Positions 7,608 to 14,460 of a stretch of DNA of 31,978 nucleotides are shown piece after piece. The number at the start of each line of letters is the position of its first letter. Positions within the stretch are counted from its first letter, which is position 1. Source of the DNA: UBA2206 sp049303905 (GTDB taxonomy: Bacteria > Patescibacteriota > Minisyncoccia > Moranbacterales > UBA2206). The notes under the pieces were generated by a model, which did no database searches, was not told where the DNA came from, and saw only the letters and a program-made list of their open reading frames with translations. Position numbers and translations under genes: made by a program. Location of the stretch: assembly GCA_049303905.1 (NCBI GenBank), contig JBAQNP010000010.1, positions 1-31,978 of the forward strand, in the 5' to 3' direction.

Positions 7608-8402
7608 ATGGAAGGAATAAATATTAAGGAAGAGTTTAATAAAAAGAAATATAGTTTCTTTTTAATTTTAGCGGGGTTGATTCTTATCACGGTTGTGGCG
7701 GTGGTTTCGTTGATTCGAGATAGAATTGTGAATCCAATTCAAAATCAAGTGACAGTTTATGGGCAGGGGAAGGTGGAATATAAACCGGATACGGCCAATG
7801 TGACGCTAGGCGTGCGAGTGGACAGGGCTGGAAGCGCAGGAGAAGCGCTGGAGCAATTGAACGTGAAAATCAAAAAAATAAACGAGGCGGTTTTGGCTTT
7901 AGGAATTTCGGCTGATGATATCAAAACGCAAAACTATAATCTATATCCCAACTATGATTATAAGGATGGCACTTCCAAAGTTTCCGGATATAATGCTAGT
8001 CAAAATATTGTGATCAAGGTAAGGAAGGTTGATGAAAATTCAGAAAGCGTCAATAGTGTTGTCGCTACGGCAGGAGACAATGGCACCAATGAGATTCAGG
8101 GAGTGAACTATTATATAGATGATATTAGTGTCTTGAAGCAAAAAGCCAGAATCTTAGCGCTCACTGATGCACGCTCAAAAGCCTCGGCTTTGGCCAAAGC
8201 GGCTGGAATTCGAAAACTTGGCAAGGTTATGAGCTGGTACGAAGAAGCGCCAATGGTAACGGACAATTATGATTATGCTAATGCGCCAATGGCGCTTGGG
8301 ATGGGCGGATCCGCCGAAGCTAAATCTAGCACCCCGCCCCAAATTTCCTCCGGCACGCAAGATATTGTGGTGAATATGGGAGTGAACTTTGAAGTGAAAT
8401 AA
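7608..8402 (+). CDS. SIMPL (DUF541) domain membrane-anchored protein
   Basis: A 264-residue protein with a charged N-terminus, one membrane anchor (about 17-36) and an extracytoplasmic SIMPL/DUF541 domain (about 47-262). Diagnostic segments are VTVYGQGKVEYKPDTANVTLG at the domain start, then LNVKIKKINEAVLALGISADDIKTQ, YNASQNIVIKVRK, and the closing VNMGVNFEVK. The family folds into a beta-alpha-beta module seen in BP26 and YggE-type envelope proteins. Its biochemical role is unclear; YggE has been linked to oxidative-stress resistance. A Gly/Ala/Ser-rich, probably flexible stretch precedes the last strand. It is divergent from the RND operon. No Shine-Dalgarno site precedes the ATG. Confidence 0.88.
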   Translation: MEGINIKEEFNKKKYSFFLILAGLILITVVAVVSLIRDRIVNPIQNQVTVYGQGKVEYKPDTANVTLGVRVDRAGSAGEALEQLNVKIKKINEAVLALGISADDIKTQNYNLYPNYDYKDGTSKVSGYNASQNIVIKVRKVDENSESVNSVVATAGDNGTNEIQGVNYYIDDISVLKQKARILALTDARSKASALAKAAGIRKLGKVMSWYEEAPMVTDNYDYANAPMALGMGGSAEAKSSTPPQISSGTQDIVVNMGVNFEVK

Positions 8403-8424
8403 AATCTTTTTAAAATATCAAAAC

Positions 8425-8455
8425 AAAAACCACGACTTAATAATTGTGGTTTTTT
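8425..8455 (+). terminator. Rho-independent terminator after the SIMPL gene
   Basis: AAAAACCAC (8425-8433) pairs with GTGGTTTTT (8446-8454), and the stem runs into a T-run. Confidence 0.8.
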
Positions 8456-8499
8456 GTTTAACATAAGACTAATTAATTGTTAAGCTACGGGGAATATTT

Positions 8500-8550
8500 A
8501 TGGAGGGATATTTAACCAAGTCGAAAGGTTTTTTCGGCAAAATTTCATAA
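8500..8550 (+). CDS. Possible 16-residue upstream peptide
   Basis: ATG at 8500 has a GGGGA-like site 7 nt upstream and reads MEGYLTKSKGFFGKIS before TAA, 17 bp ahead of the next gene. It could be a leader peptide for the 8568 gene or chance. There is no conservation evidence. Confidence 0.2.
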   Translation: MEGYLTKSKGFFGKIS

Positions 8551-8567
8551 TAACTGGAGGGATTAAA

Positions 8568-8780
8568 ATGAAATATGTGCTAAAAATCAGATCGCATTTT
8601 CCAGGCGATGCGAAAAAAAATGTTTTTGCTATTGTGTTGAGGAGTGTCAGAGACGACACTTCGGCTGTCAATAAAGCAAAAAGAATCCTGGTAAATAAAA
8701 TTTTTCCGCCAGCAAGGGCGGAAGGGAAGAAACTTAAGTTCATGCTTCGGCATGGTAAGCGCGAAGTTAGTTTCACTTAA
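8568..8780 (+). CDS. Small basic protein, unknown
   Basis: A 70-residue, strongly basic protein (about 13 Lys and 8 Arg) with no membrane segment. It opens MKYVLKIRSHFPGDAKKN and contains FAIVLRSVRDDTSAVNKAKRI. I do not recognise a family. GGAGG 6 nt before ATG 8568 is a strong Shine-Dalgarno site and supports this start. A terminator follows 22 bp after the stop, so this is a compact single-gene unit. The basic charge would suit nucleic-acid binding, but no motif shows it. The opposite strand holds a 92-codon open frame, which I treat as a shadow because it has no initiation signal. Confidence 0.65.
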   Translation: MKYVLKIRSHFPGDAKKNVFAIVLRSVRDDTSAVNKAKRILVNKIFPPARAEGKKLKFMLRHGKREVSFT

Positions 8781-8802
8781 TCATTTCAAATTTGAAATAA
8801 AC

Positions 8803-8835
8803 AAGCCCGTAGGTTGGATACTGCGGGCTTTTTTT
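8803..8835. terminator. Bidirectional terminator between convergent genes
   Basis: AAGCCCG (8803-8809) pairs with CGGGCTT (8824-8830), followed by a T-run on the plus strand. It sits between the 8568 gene and the convergent permease gene that ends at 8847. Confidence 0.8.
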
Positions 8836-8846
8836 ATAATGTATCT

Positions 8847-9914
8847 TTATTGATTCATCTTCTCTAATTCATCCTTGAATTCAACCTGATAAATATCAAG
8901 AAGAGAAATGAAGAGGACGATGATGACTGGTCCAAGGAGAATGCCGACTAGGCCAAAAAGGGCGATACCGCCAATAGTGGAAAGGAAAACAAGAATTGGG
9001 TGAAGGCTGGTTTCTTTCCCAACAAGTTTTGGACGAAGGAAATTATCAATAGTGCTCACCACCAAGGCTCCAAAAATAATTATCGTTAACCCTTGCCAAA
9101 TGTTTCCAAGGAGAAGCATGATGATTCCCGCGGGAAGCCAAACTAGGCCGGCGCCAACCATTGGAATGAGAGAGAATAACGCAGTGATCACTCCCCAAAT
9201 GACAGGCGAAGATACGCCTGTGATAAGAAAGACGATAGTCATCAAGATTCCTTGGATAAGGGCGATAACGAGCGAACCTTTCAACGTGGCCTTGGAAACG
9301 GAAATAAAATTTTTCAAAAGTTGATTTTCTTGAGAATCTTTGAGCGGGCTAAGCGCCATTATCTTTTTTATAATCGCATCGCCATCTTTGAAAAGATAAT
9401 AGAGAGAAAAGAAAACCACAAAAGTTATAAAAATAAAATGAGTTACGCCTTGGTAGGTTTTTTTCACCGCGGAAAAAATGAAATTCCCAACACTTTGAAG
9501 ATTGCCGGTTATCCCTTGGGAATCTTGAGTTGTAATATTTTGCAGGTCTATCACTGGTAAATTTATTCCAACGCTTTTGAAAATGGGTGAAGTGGAAAAA
9601 GACTGAAGTTGCGTTTGCCAATTAGTTTTTTGAATATCTTGATAGAGATCAGTAGCTTCTTTAGCAATCAAACTGGCAGTAAGAAAAAAAGGAATAACTA
9701 AAATGAAAAATAAAATAATACAAAGCGCAAGAGATGCTAGAGAAGATCGATCGCCGAATTTTTGGTTGATTTTTTCGTACCATTTTTTGAAAAGTTGAGA
9801 AAGGATAAAGGCTAAAAAAAGCGCGACTAGAAAAGGCTTAAAAACTAAATAAGCGCATATTCCAGCCAAAATAATGAGGATTAGAAGATACGTCGAGTTT
9901 AGGTTATGTTTCAT
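8847..9914 (-). CDS. AI-2E family (PerM/UPF0118) membrane permease
   Basis: A 355-residue polytopic inner-membrane protein. Two N-terminal membrane segments (about 8-42) are followed by KKWYEKINQKFGDRSSLASL, another helix, an amphipathic extracytoplasmic region (about 85-145) and a C-terminal cluster of hydrophobic segments with GLVWLPAGIIMLLLG and FLRPKLVGKETSLHPILVFLS. This N-P or R-P-K-x-x-G...HP-x-x-x-x-x-x-x-GG layout is typical of the family, members of which have been linked to autoinducer-2 export (TqsA) or Na+/H+ exchange; the substrate cannot be told from sequence. ATG 9914 has no Shine-Dalgarno site; a TATAAT box lies 34 bp upstream. The gene is divergent from HU. Confidence 0.88.
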   Translation of the reverse strand: MKHNLNSTYLLILIILAGICAYLVFKPFLVALFLAFILSQLFKKWYEKINQKFGDRSSLASLALCIILFFILVIPFFLTASLIAKEATDLYQDIQKTNWQTQLQSFSTSPIFKSVGINLPVIDLQNITTQDSQGITGNLQSVGNFIFSAVKKTYQGVTHFIFITFVVFFSLYYLFKDGDAIIKKIMALSPLKDSQENQLLKNFISVSKATLKGSLVIALIQGILMTIVFLITGVSSPVIWGVITALFSLIPMVGAGLVWLPAGIIMLLLGNIWQGLTIIIFGALVVSTIDNFLRPKLVGKETSLHPILVFLSTIGGIALFGLVGILLGPVIIVLFISLLDIYQVEFKDELEKMNQ

Positions 9915-9948
9915 TTTTATTAGAATTAAATTGATTATCTACGATTGT

Positions 9949-9954
9949 ATTATA
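9949..9954 (-). promoter_or_regulatory. -10 box of the permease gene
   Basis: The complement of ATTATA gives a perfect TATAAT on the minus strand, 34 bp before the ATG. No clear -35 box is seen. Confidence 0.45.
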
Positions 9955-9984
9955 TAGCAAATTTGACCTTACGAAAAGCACCTA

Positions 9985-10013
9985 TTGCGCGACTTTTCAA
10001 AAAGCCTTATAAT
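9985..10013 (+). promoter_or_regulatory. Promoter of the HU gene
   Basis: TTGCGC (9985-9990), a 17-bp spacer and a perfect TATAAT (10008-10013). It leaves a 5' UTR of about 75 nt. Just upstream of the ATG this UTR can fold a long A/U hairpin, a TTCATTTTTTT strand against an AAAAAAAGTGAA strand. Confidence 0.7.
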
Positions 10014-10093
10014 ACAAGGGTAATTAGGGGATATAAATAATAATTAATTAAGTTTCATTTTTTTCTCACAAAAAAAGTGAAGCAAAAAAAGCG

Positions 10094-10375
10094 ATGGCAA
10101 AAATGACAAAAGCTCAAATCATGAGCGCGTTGGCAGAAAAAACAGGTCTTGCGAAAAAGGAAGTAGTGGCCTTCATGGACACACTTACTGAGATGGCTTA
10201 TGCCGAAGTAAAGAAGAACGGAGAATTTGTTCTTCCTGGTTTCGGAAAATTGGTAAAGATGCACAGAAAAGCTCGAGTTGGAATCAATCCAGCTACTGGA
10301 GAAAAAATCAACATTGCCGCAAAAACTGTAGCAAAATTTCGTCTAGCAAAAGCTGTTAAGGAAGCCGTATTATAA
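10094..10375 (+). CDS. HU-family DNA-binding protein
   Basis: A 93-residue nucleoid protein that bends and compacts DNA as a dimer. The helical N-terminus reads MTKAQIMSALAEKTGLAKKEV, the hinge FVLPGFGKLVKMHRKARVGINP carries the beta-strand framework, and the arm includes the HU/IHF signature GxNPxTGEKINIAAKTVAKFR with the intercalating proline of GINPATG. Length and order match HU. Which of HU-alpha, HU-beta or IHF it resembles most cannot be decided, and it is likely the only such protein in a small genome. No Shine-Dalgarno site is present; ATG 10103 is an alternative start. It has its own promoter and terminator, as expected for a highly expressed single gene. Confidence 0.95.
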   Translation: MAKMTKAQIMSALAEKTGLAKKEVVAFMDTLTEMAYAEVKKNGEFVLPGFGKLVKMHRKARVGINPATGEKINIAAKTVAKFRLAKAVKEAVL

Positions 10376-10395
10376 TCTTTCTTGATTAGAATTAA

Positions 10396-10426
10396 AAAAG
10401 ATTCCGAGTAATCGGAATCTTTTTTT
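10396..10426 (+). terminator. Terminator after HU
   Basis: AAGATTCCGA pairs with TCGGAATCTT around a GTAA loop, followed by seven T. Confidence 0.9.
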
Positions 10427-10433
10427 GTATTAT

Positions 10434-10735
10434 GTCATTCCCGTACCCGCTTTCGCGAGTATAAACTCCAGCGGGAATCTGGTCGCGAAATTATTTTAAA
10501 ATATAAATTTTTCTGATTAGGATTATTCTTTACTTTTTCTTTCCGCAAGAAAAAGTAACAAAAAGAACTCTCAGCCGAGCTCACGCGCCAATAAATTCTT
10601 CGTTCGTCGGCTAAAATTTATAACTCGGCCCGACCAAATGCGTCGGGCCTCAAACAGGATAAATTTTTTAACGCCGACTCACTCGAATTTATAGTGGCAC
10701 GTTTCGCAAGGCTGAATTTTAATACTAAATACAAG
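10434..10735. repeat. Mosaic of intergenic repeats, no gene
   Basis: This gap between HU and the peptidase gene holds no credible gene. It contains three inverted repeats. GTCATTCCCG...CGGGAATC (10434-10479) resembles the widespread GTCATTCCCGCGAAAGCGGG family but has an internal insertion. An 11-bp perfect repeat TACTTTTTCTT/AAGAAAAAGTA lies at 10531-10557. GGCCCGAC/GTCGGGCC lies at 10627-10649. The stretch from 10560 to 10690 is more GC-rich than its surroundings and looks like a decayed repetitive element. Confidence 0.55.
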
Positions 10736-10757
10736 ATACAAAATACGAATCGTCTGC

Positions 10758-10763
10758 TATAAT
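10758..10763 (+). promoter_or_regulatory. Extended -10 box placing the start at the ATG
   Basis: TGCTATAAT with exactly 6 nt (TAAAAA) before ATG 10770 predicts a leaderless transcript. Confidence 0.55.
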
Positions 10764-10769
10764 TAAAAA

Positions 10770-11321
10770 ATGATAAAAGAGATCACTTTGAAGAACGAAA
10801 AAATTCCATATACTTTCAGGAAAAGTCGGCGTTCGAGGTGTATGCGACTTACGATCAGAAATGATGCGACTTTGACAGTGAGCGTGCCGTGGCGACTTAG
10901 TGAAGAAACGGCGATGAGGTTTGTGAGAGAAAAGGCGGATTGGATTTTGGGGAAAATAAAACATTTTCAAAATAGGAAATCGAGTTTACCACCGGTAACG
11001 AGAAAAGATTATTTGAAATATAAAAAGCTGGCGCGAGAGATTGCCCAAAAAAAGTTGAAATATTTCAATGAGTTTTATGGTTTTTCATATAATCGAGTTT
11101 CAATTCGCAATCAAAAGACTCGCTGGGGGAGTTGTTCTAAAGCTGGCAATCTAAATTTTAGCTATCGGATAATCTATCTCTCAGAAAAACTTTGCGACTA
11201 TATAATTGTCCACGAACTATGTCACCTTGGTGAGTTCAATCACTCCAAGGATTTTTGGGCGCTCGTGGTGAAGATGGCACCGGAGTATAAGAAAATAAGA
11301 AAAGAAATAAAAAATATATAA
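10770..11321 (+). CDS. YgjP/DUF45-like zinc metallopeptidase
   Basis: A 183-residue M48-like protein of the YgjP (DUF45, SprT-related) family. The N-terminal half is beta-rich and basic (YTFRKSRRSRCMRLTIRND, then a VSVPWRLSEE strand). The C-terminal half carries QKTRWGSCSKAGNLNFSYR, then the zinc motif H148-E149-L-C-H152 in VHELCHLGEFNHSKDFW, with H158 as the likely third ligand. This WGSC...HELCH..xxxHxxxFW arrangement defines the family. Its substrate is unknown; in many bacteria it neighbours restriction genes, which are absent here. The -10 box 6 nt upstream of ATG 10770 suggests a leaderless mRNA, and no Shine-Dalgarno site is present. Confidence 0.9.
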   Translation: MIKEITLKNEKIPYTFRKSRRSRCMRLTIRNDATLTVSVPWRLSEETAMRFVREKADWILGKIKHFQNRKSSLPPVTRKDYLKYKKLAREIAQKKLKYFNEFYGFSYNRVSIRNQKTRWGSCSKAGNLNFSYRIIYLSEKLCDYIIVHELCHLGEFNHSKDFWALVVKMAPEYKKIRKEIKNI

Positions 11322-11330
11322 AACTAAATC

Positions 11331-11368
11331 AAAAAGGCTTTGCGATTGAAAATTGCAAAGCCTTTTTT
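11331..11368. terminator. Bidirectional terminator between convergent genes
   Basis: AAAAAGGCTTTGC (11331-11343) pairs with GCAAAGCCTTTTT (11355-11367), with U-runs in both directions. It serves the peptidase gene and the convergent 11380-11850 gene. Confidence 0.9.
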
Positions 11369-11379
11369 AAAAAACACAT

Positions 11380-11850
11380 CTAAGGAAGTTTTTTGTGTAG
11401 AGCCATCATTTTATGCTGCCGATAAGTTTCTTCGACCTTAAAATGATGGCATCCGCAAAGTCCTGACTTAGCCTCTTTTAATGAATAATTGTCAAAAAGA
11501 CAATCATCACAGATTCCGCCTCGTTGAGGCCACAAAATATCAAACCAATGTCGGCATATTCTGCATGCCCTTTTACCATGAACCACCTCTCTGTTTCTTT
11601 CAATGGAATCATTTTCGATTCCTTCCAAAATTGAGATCTTGGAAATTACAAAATAAAGGGGAATGCAGATGGATACCATGACGGCTGAATTGTAAAAGAC
11701 TAGCCATCTGATATATTGGAAGAAAAAAAGATGTATAAAGCAGGAAAAAACTGATAATATCACCAATATAAACAATATTATAGCCAAAGATTTGAGTTTT
11801 AATAATAATATTCCCAGTTTCCAATTCCAATTTAAAGAACTTTGTTTCAT
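11380..11850 (-). CDS. Two-TM membrane protein with a C-terminal zinc-finger-like tail, unknown
   Basis: A 156-residue protein with two hydrophobic helices (about 16-42 and 50-75) joined by a short loop, then a cytosolic-looking tail. The tail carries CRICRHWFDILWPQRGG-IC-DDC, that is CxxC plus CxxC about 14 residues apart, followed by a CGCHH cluster. The pattern suits a zinc ribbon or treble clef. AGGAGG 7 nt before ATG 11850 is a strong Shine-Dalgarno site and fixes the start. I know no family for it. Membrane anchoring with a metal-binding tail might act in signalling or as an assembly factor, which is speculation. It is a single gene between terminator-bounded units. Confidence 0.75.
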   Translation of the reverse strand: MKQSSLNWNWKLGILLLKLKSLAIILFILVILSVFSCFIHLFFFQYIRWLVFYNSAVMVSICIPLYFVISKISILEGIENDSIERNREVVHGKRACRICRHWFDILWPQRGGICDDCLFDNYSLKEAKSGLCGCHHFKVEETYRQHKMMALHKKLP

Positions 11851-11935
11851 TTTTCTACCTCCTGATTAGAAAATGATTGTTTGTGTGAGATTGCCTAGTG
11901 GTAGTCTTGCATATAGTTCTATTTTTTTCAAGTAA

Positions 11936-11963
11936 TTGAATTTTTGTTCCTTTATGTTAAAAT
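11936..11963 (+). promoter_or_regulatory. Promoter of the 11993 gene
   Basis: TTGAAT (11936-11941), a 16-bp spacer and TAAAAT (11958-11963). It overlaps the TTG codon that an open-frame search would pick as a start, so translation should begin downstream at ATG 11993. Confidence 0.55.
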
Positions 11964-11992
11964 TAAGAAAAATAAATATTAATCATAAAAAA

Positions 11993-12709
11993 ATGAATTA
12001 TCAAGAATATCTTCAAAACAAAAGTGTTGCGCTAGATGATTTATCACCAGAAATTTCAAAAGTTCCTATTAGAATACTGAAAAATTTTGGCGCTATGATA
12101 TTGCATCTTTTTGTATTTTGGTTTTTTGGTATAATTTTTCTTACAATTGCATTGTCTGTTCCAAAAAAAATTGCTGGACCATTCACGGTCGTAGGAATAT
12201 TTTTTCTTTTCTCAATCTACTTTTTTTATATTTCCTATTTCTATGGCTATATCGGACAACGTTGGCGCAAAAATCCTTTGCAAAAATGGTTTCGTTTGAA
12301 AAGACTGGAAAGCTTATTTCAATATTTAGAAAATGAAAACTTGCCTACTTTAGAAAAAATAGAAGTTGATTATGTTTTTAAACCTTATATTGGCACAAGT
12401 ATTTTTATCGGTTCTCCAACCGCCATTTTCAATAAAGACACTTTCGAAAAATATTCTCATTATTTTATTTTTACCTTCCCTTGTGAAAATTATTCGGAAA
12501 TAAAAACAAGAATCAAAGACATTCTTTTGCAACACCCAAATCTCAAAAGCGATATCAATTTCAAGAAAGATAACTCTCTAGAGATTGTTCTTTATGACAA
12601 TTTCAAAAATATAACTACTCCTGGAAAACATTCCTATTTGGATTTTTTCCAAGATAAAAATCCCCTCACTGCTTTTCGGGGATTTGAAGAAATAATCAGG
12701 CTTTTCTAA
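11993..12709 (+). CDS. Two-TM membrane protein, unknown
   Basis: A 238-residue protein from MNYQEYLQNKS. Two membrane helices (about 33-56 and 66-88) form a hairpin rich in Phe and Tyr. A basic junction (GQRWRKNPLQKWFRLKRLE) and a soluble C-terminal domain of about 130 residues follow, with a possible alternating strand/helix pattern (ENLPTLEKIEVDYVFKPYIG; FIFTFPCENYSEIKTRIKDILLQ). No family is recognised. The start is chosen over the upstream TTG at 11936 because that codon lies in the promoter. No Shine-Dalgarno site is seen. The stop is one base from the stop of the convergent Cys-repeat gene. A GC hairpin (about 12659-12683) lies inside the 3' end of the gene but has no U-tract. Confidence 0.7.
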   Translation: MNYQEYLQNKSVALDDLSPEISKVPIRILKNFGAMILHLFVFWFFGIIFLTIALSVPKKIAGPFTVVGIFFLFSIYFFYISYFYGYIGQRWRKNPLQKWFRLKRLESLFQYLENENLPTLEKIEVDYVFKPYIGTSIFIGSPTAIFNKDTFEKYSHYFIFTFPCENYSEIKTRIKDILLQHPNLKSDINFKKDNSLEIVLYDNFKNITTPGKHSYLDFFQDKNPLTAFRGFEEIIRLF

Positions 12710-12710
12710 G

Positions 12711-13436
12711 TTAGAATAAACTACAAATTAACCAACTATTAATATTTTTATTAATTTCTTGTAGGCATCTTTCCTTCTTTTTTTCGTCTATTCCTTGCAA
12801 TGATGAGATTTCAAAACAGCAAGACTCTCTTAGTTTATTATCTGTTATGATTTTGCATGTCGATATTCCACCGTCAATTTTAGAATTCCAGGATTGCTTT
12901 ACCGCATATCCAATATAGCATTCTTCTTTTTCTTTCGCTTTCAAGCAGTAGTCCAGACTATCCTTATCACGAGAAACATCCCAGTAACAATCTTTTCTGG
13001 TTTTTTTCGAGTCAATCTTATCACAAATTGTTATATCCTCATCGCGCTGAGCCACTTTAAAATAACAGAAATCTTTTTTTGTTTCTCCTAAAATATCTTT
13101 TTTGGTATCTTTAATTCTATCACAATCAGAAATCGAAGAATTTTTTTGCAGATCTGATTTATGATATCCAAATAACGGAAAAAGTGAATTTAAAATTGCT
13201 ATTAAAATCAATATAATAAAGAAAATAATTTTCCCGCCTTTATTTTCAATTTTCTTATAAATTAAAATTAATATTATTGTAATCGAACCATATATAACGA
13301 GTGATGCTATTGCCATTGGCAATAAAACTGATTTCCCTATGGATAACGCCCAAGCGAATGTCCATATTAAGGCATAAGGAGCAATTATGATAAAAACAAT
13401 AACAGCAATAGCTATATTTGCGATATATTTTTTCAT
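12711..13436 (-). CDS. Membrane protein with Cys-pair helical repeats
   Basis: A 241-residue protein. Three to four membrane helices occupy residues 5-92. The rest is a Lys/Asp-rich domain with eleven cysteines in repeating modules: CDRI...DFCYFKVAQRDEDITIC, CDKI...DCYWDVSRDKDSLDYC, C...ECYIGYAVKQ, C...ESCCFEI. Each module is a C-x-x-I helix followed by (D/E)-C-Y-x-x-x-(A/S), so the cysteines could pair within helical hairpins, as expected outside the cell. I have seen similar C..I/CY modules in hypothetical proteins of CPR bacteria and archaea; no function is known. It is the last of three same-strand genes (39 bp after the Cys-rich secreted protein gene) that appear to form an envelope operon. 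Confidence 0.75.
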   Translation of the reverse strand: MKKYIANIAIAVIVFIIIAPYALIWTFAWALSIGKSVLLPMAIASLVIYGSITIILILIYKKIENKGGKIIFFIILILIAILNSLFPLFGYHKSDLQKNSSISDCDRIKDTKKDILGETKKDFCYFKVAQRDEDITICDKIDSKKTRKDCYWDVSRDKDSLDYCLKAKEKEECYIGYAVKQSWNSKIDGGISTCKIITDNKLRESCCFEISSLQGIDEKKKERCLQEINKNINSWLICSLF

Positions 13437-13475
13437 TTCACTGATGGTTTTTTAAAATTAATAATTACTTCTTAT

Positions 13476-14453
13476 CTAAAACAAACCTCCCAGCCAATTT
13501 AATATTTTTTTGAAATATCCTTCTTCTTTGCAAGTTCCATCAGCTAAGTGCTCTGTTTTGCAAATATATTCACATCTCGGCCCACTCTCCTCTATGGGAC
13601 TGCAAACATCAACAAGATGTTTTCTCTCATAGAAAAATACATCCTTATCGTGACCAGGACAAAGCTCGGAATTCCTAGGTGTTATGCCAATACAAGGAGA
13701 AATGTCTATTCTTGAATCGACTGGCAAGCCAATGAGATTATAGTTTTCATTATTTTTAACGTCATCGCTAGTCTTGTCATTTTTATTATCTTCATCGTCC
13801 GCATCTCCACCACCATTATCTCTATTATTAGAATCATTATTATCTAAAATCATATAATCATTTGACGATCTTGAGGAAGCATAACAGCTTTTTTGACAAT
13901 TCTCTTGCGCTTCTTCATTGCAAGTATTTTGCTTCGAACAATCCGAGTAAGTTTGCCCCTCAATTTTAATACATGGGAAACTTTTTATACATCTGGCATC
14001 TTCTTCGTCAAAACAAGTTTCAACACATCGCTGAGGGGTTCCCTCTGAATAATCATAGAAATCACTGGATTTATAAATACTTTTAATTTTGTATTCATCA
14101 TAATAACAATCAAACCAACCTTTTGATCGAGTTTTATACCCAGAGCATAAATTCATACATTCCATATACTCATCTTCTTTTTTATCAAGTTTAGCGAAGC
14201 ACTCATTTGTTTTATTGAAATTTGTTCCAATTCCCTCTGCTTTAACTTCCGCACTTTTTATATTAAGACATTGCTCTAAAATATTATCCACTTCAATTTT
14301 TCCACAATAAACATCTCGTTCATTGGACATTCTCTCCATTTCCGCAAAACTATCCGGCTTATCATTTGACAAAGCATTTTCTCCGCTCCAACAAAAAACA
14401 TACGGAATAAAAATAATCACAATAAATATTTTTATCAATTTTAAATTTTTCAT
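13476..14453 (-). CDS. Cys-rich secreted protein with an acidic linker, unknown
   Basis: A 325-residue exported protein. The start is set at ATG 14453, which opens with the signal peptide MKNLKLIKIFIVIIFIPYVF and lies 7 bp after the upstream gene; the longer frame to 14495 would overlap that gene by 35 bp. About 20 cysteines follow the signal peptide. They lie in an N-terminal block (about 45-200) with repeated C-x3-C-like pairs (MECMNLC, RCVETC, NCQKSC) and a C-terminal block (about 252-315). The two blocks are separated by a low-complexity Asp/Asn linker of about 45 residues (DNNDSNNRDNGGGDADDEDN). The even density suggests disulfide-bonded extracellular modules with a flexible, possibly calcium-binding spacer, which is inference. 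No family recognised. It is cotranscribed with the vWA lipoprotein. Confidence 0.75.
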   Translation of the reverse strand: MKNLKLIKIFIVIIFIPYVFCWSGENALSNDKPDSFAEMERMSNERDVYCGKIEVDNILEQCLNIKSAEVKAEGIGTNFNKTNECFAKLDKKEDEYMECMNLCSGYKTRSKGWFDCYYDEYKIKSIYKSSDFYDYSEGTPQRCVETCFDEEDARCIKSFPCIKIEGQTYSDCSKQNTCNEEAQENCQKSCYASSRSSNDYMILDNNDSNNRDNGGGDADDEDNKNDKTSDDVKNNENYNLIGLPVDSRIDISPCIGITPRNSELCPGHDKDVFFYERKHLVDVCSPIEESGPRCEYICKTEHLADGTCKEEGYFKKILNWLGGLF

Positions 14454-14460
14454 AATTTTA

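Noticed and set aside
7508..7690. Longer N-terminus for the RND adaptor (start at 7690)
   Set aside because: It would cover the promoters and the start of the divergent SIMPL gene and put 61 residues before a perfect signal anchor.
11936..11992. TTG start at 11936 for the two-TM protein
   Set aside because: The codon coincides with the -35 box TTGAAT. ATG 11993 is downstream of the predicted RNA start.
12656..12686. Hairpin AAATCCCC/GGGGATTT at the end of the 11993 gene as a terminator
   Set aside because: No U-tract follows, and it lies within codons upstream of the stop.
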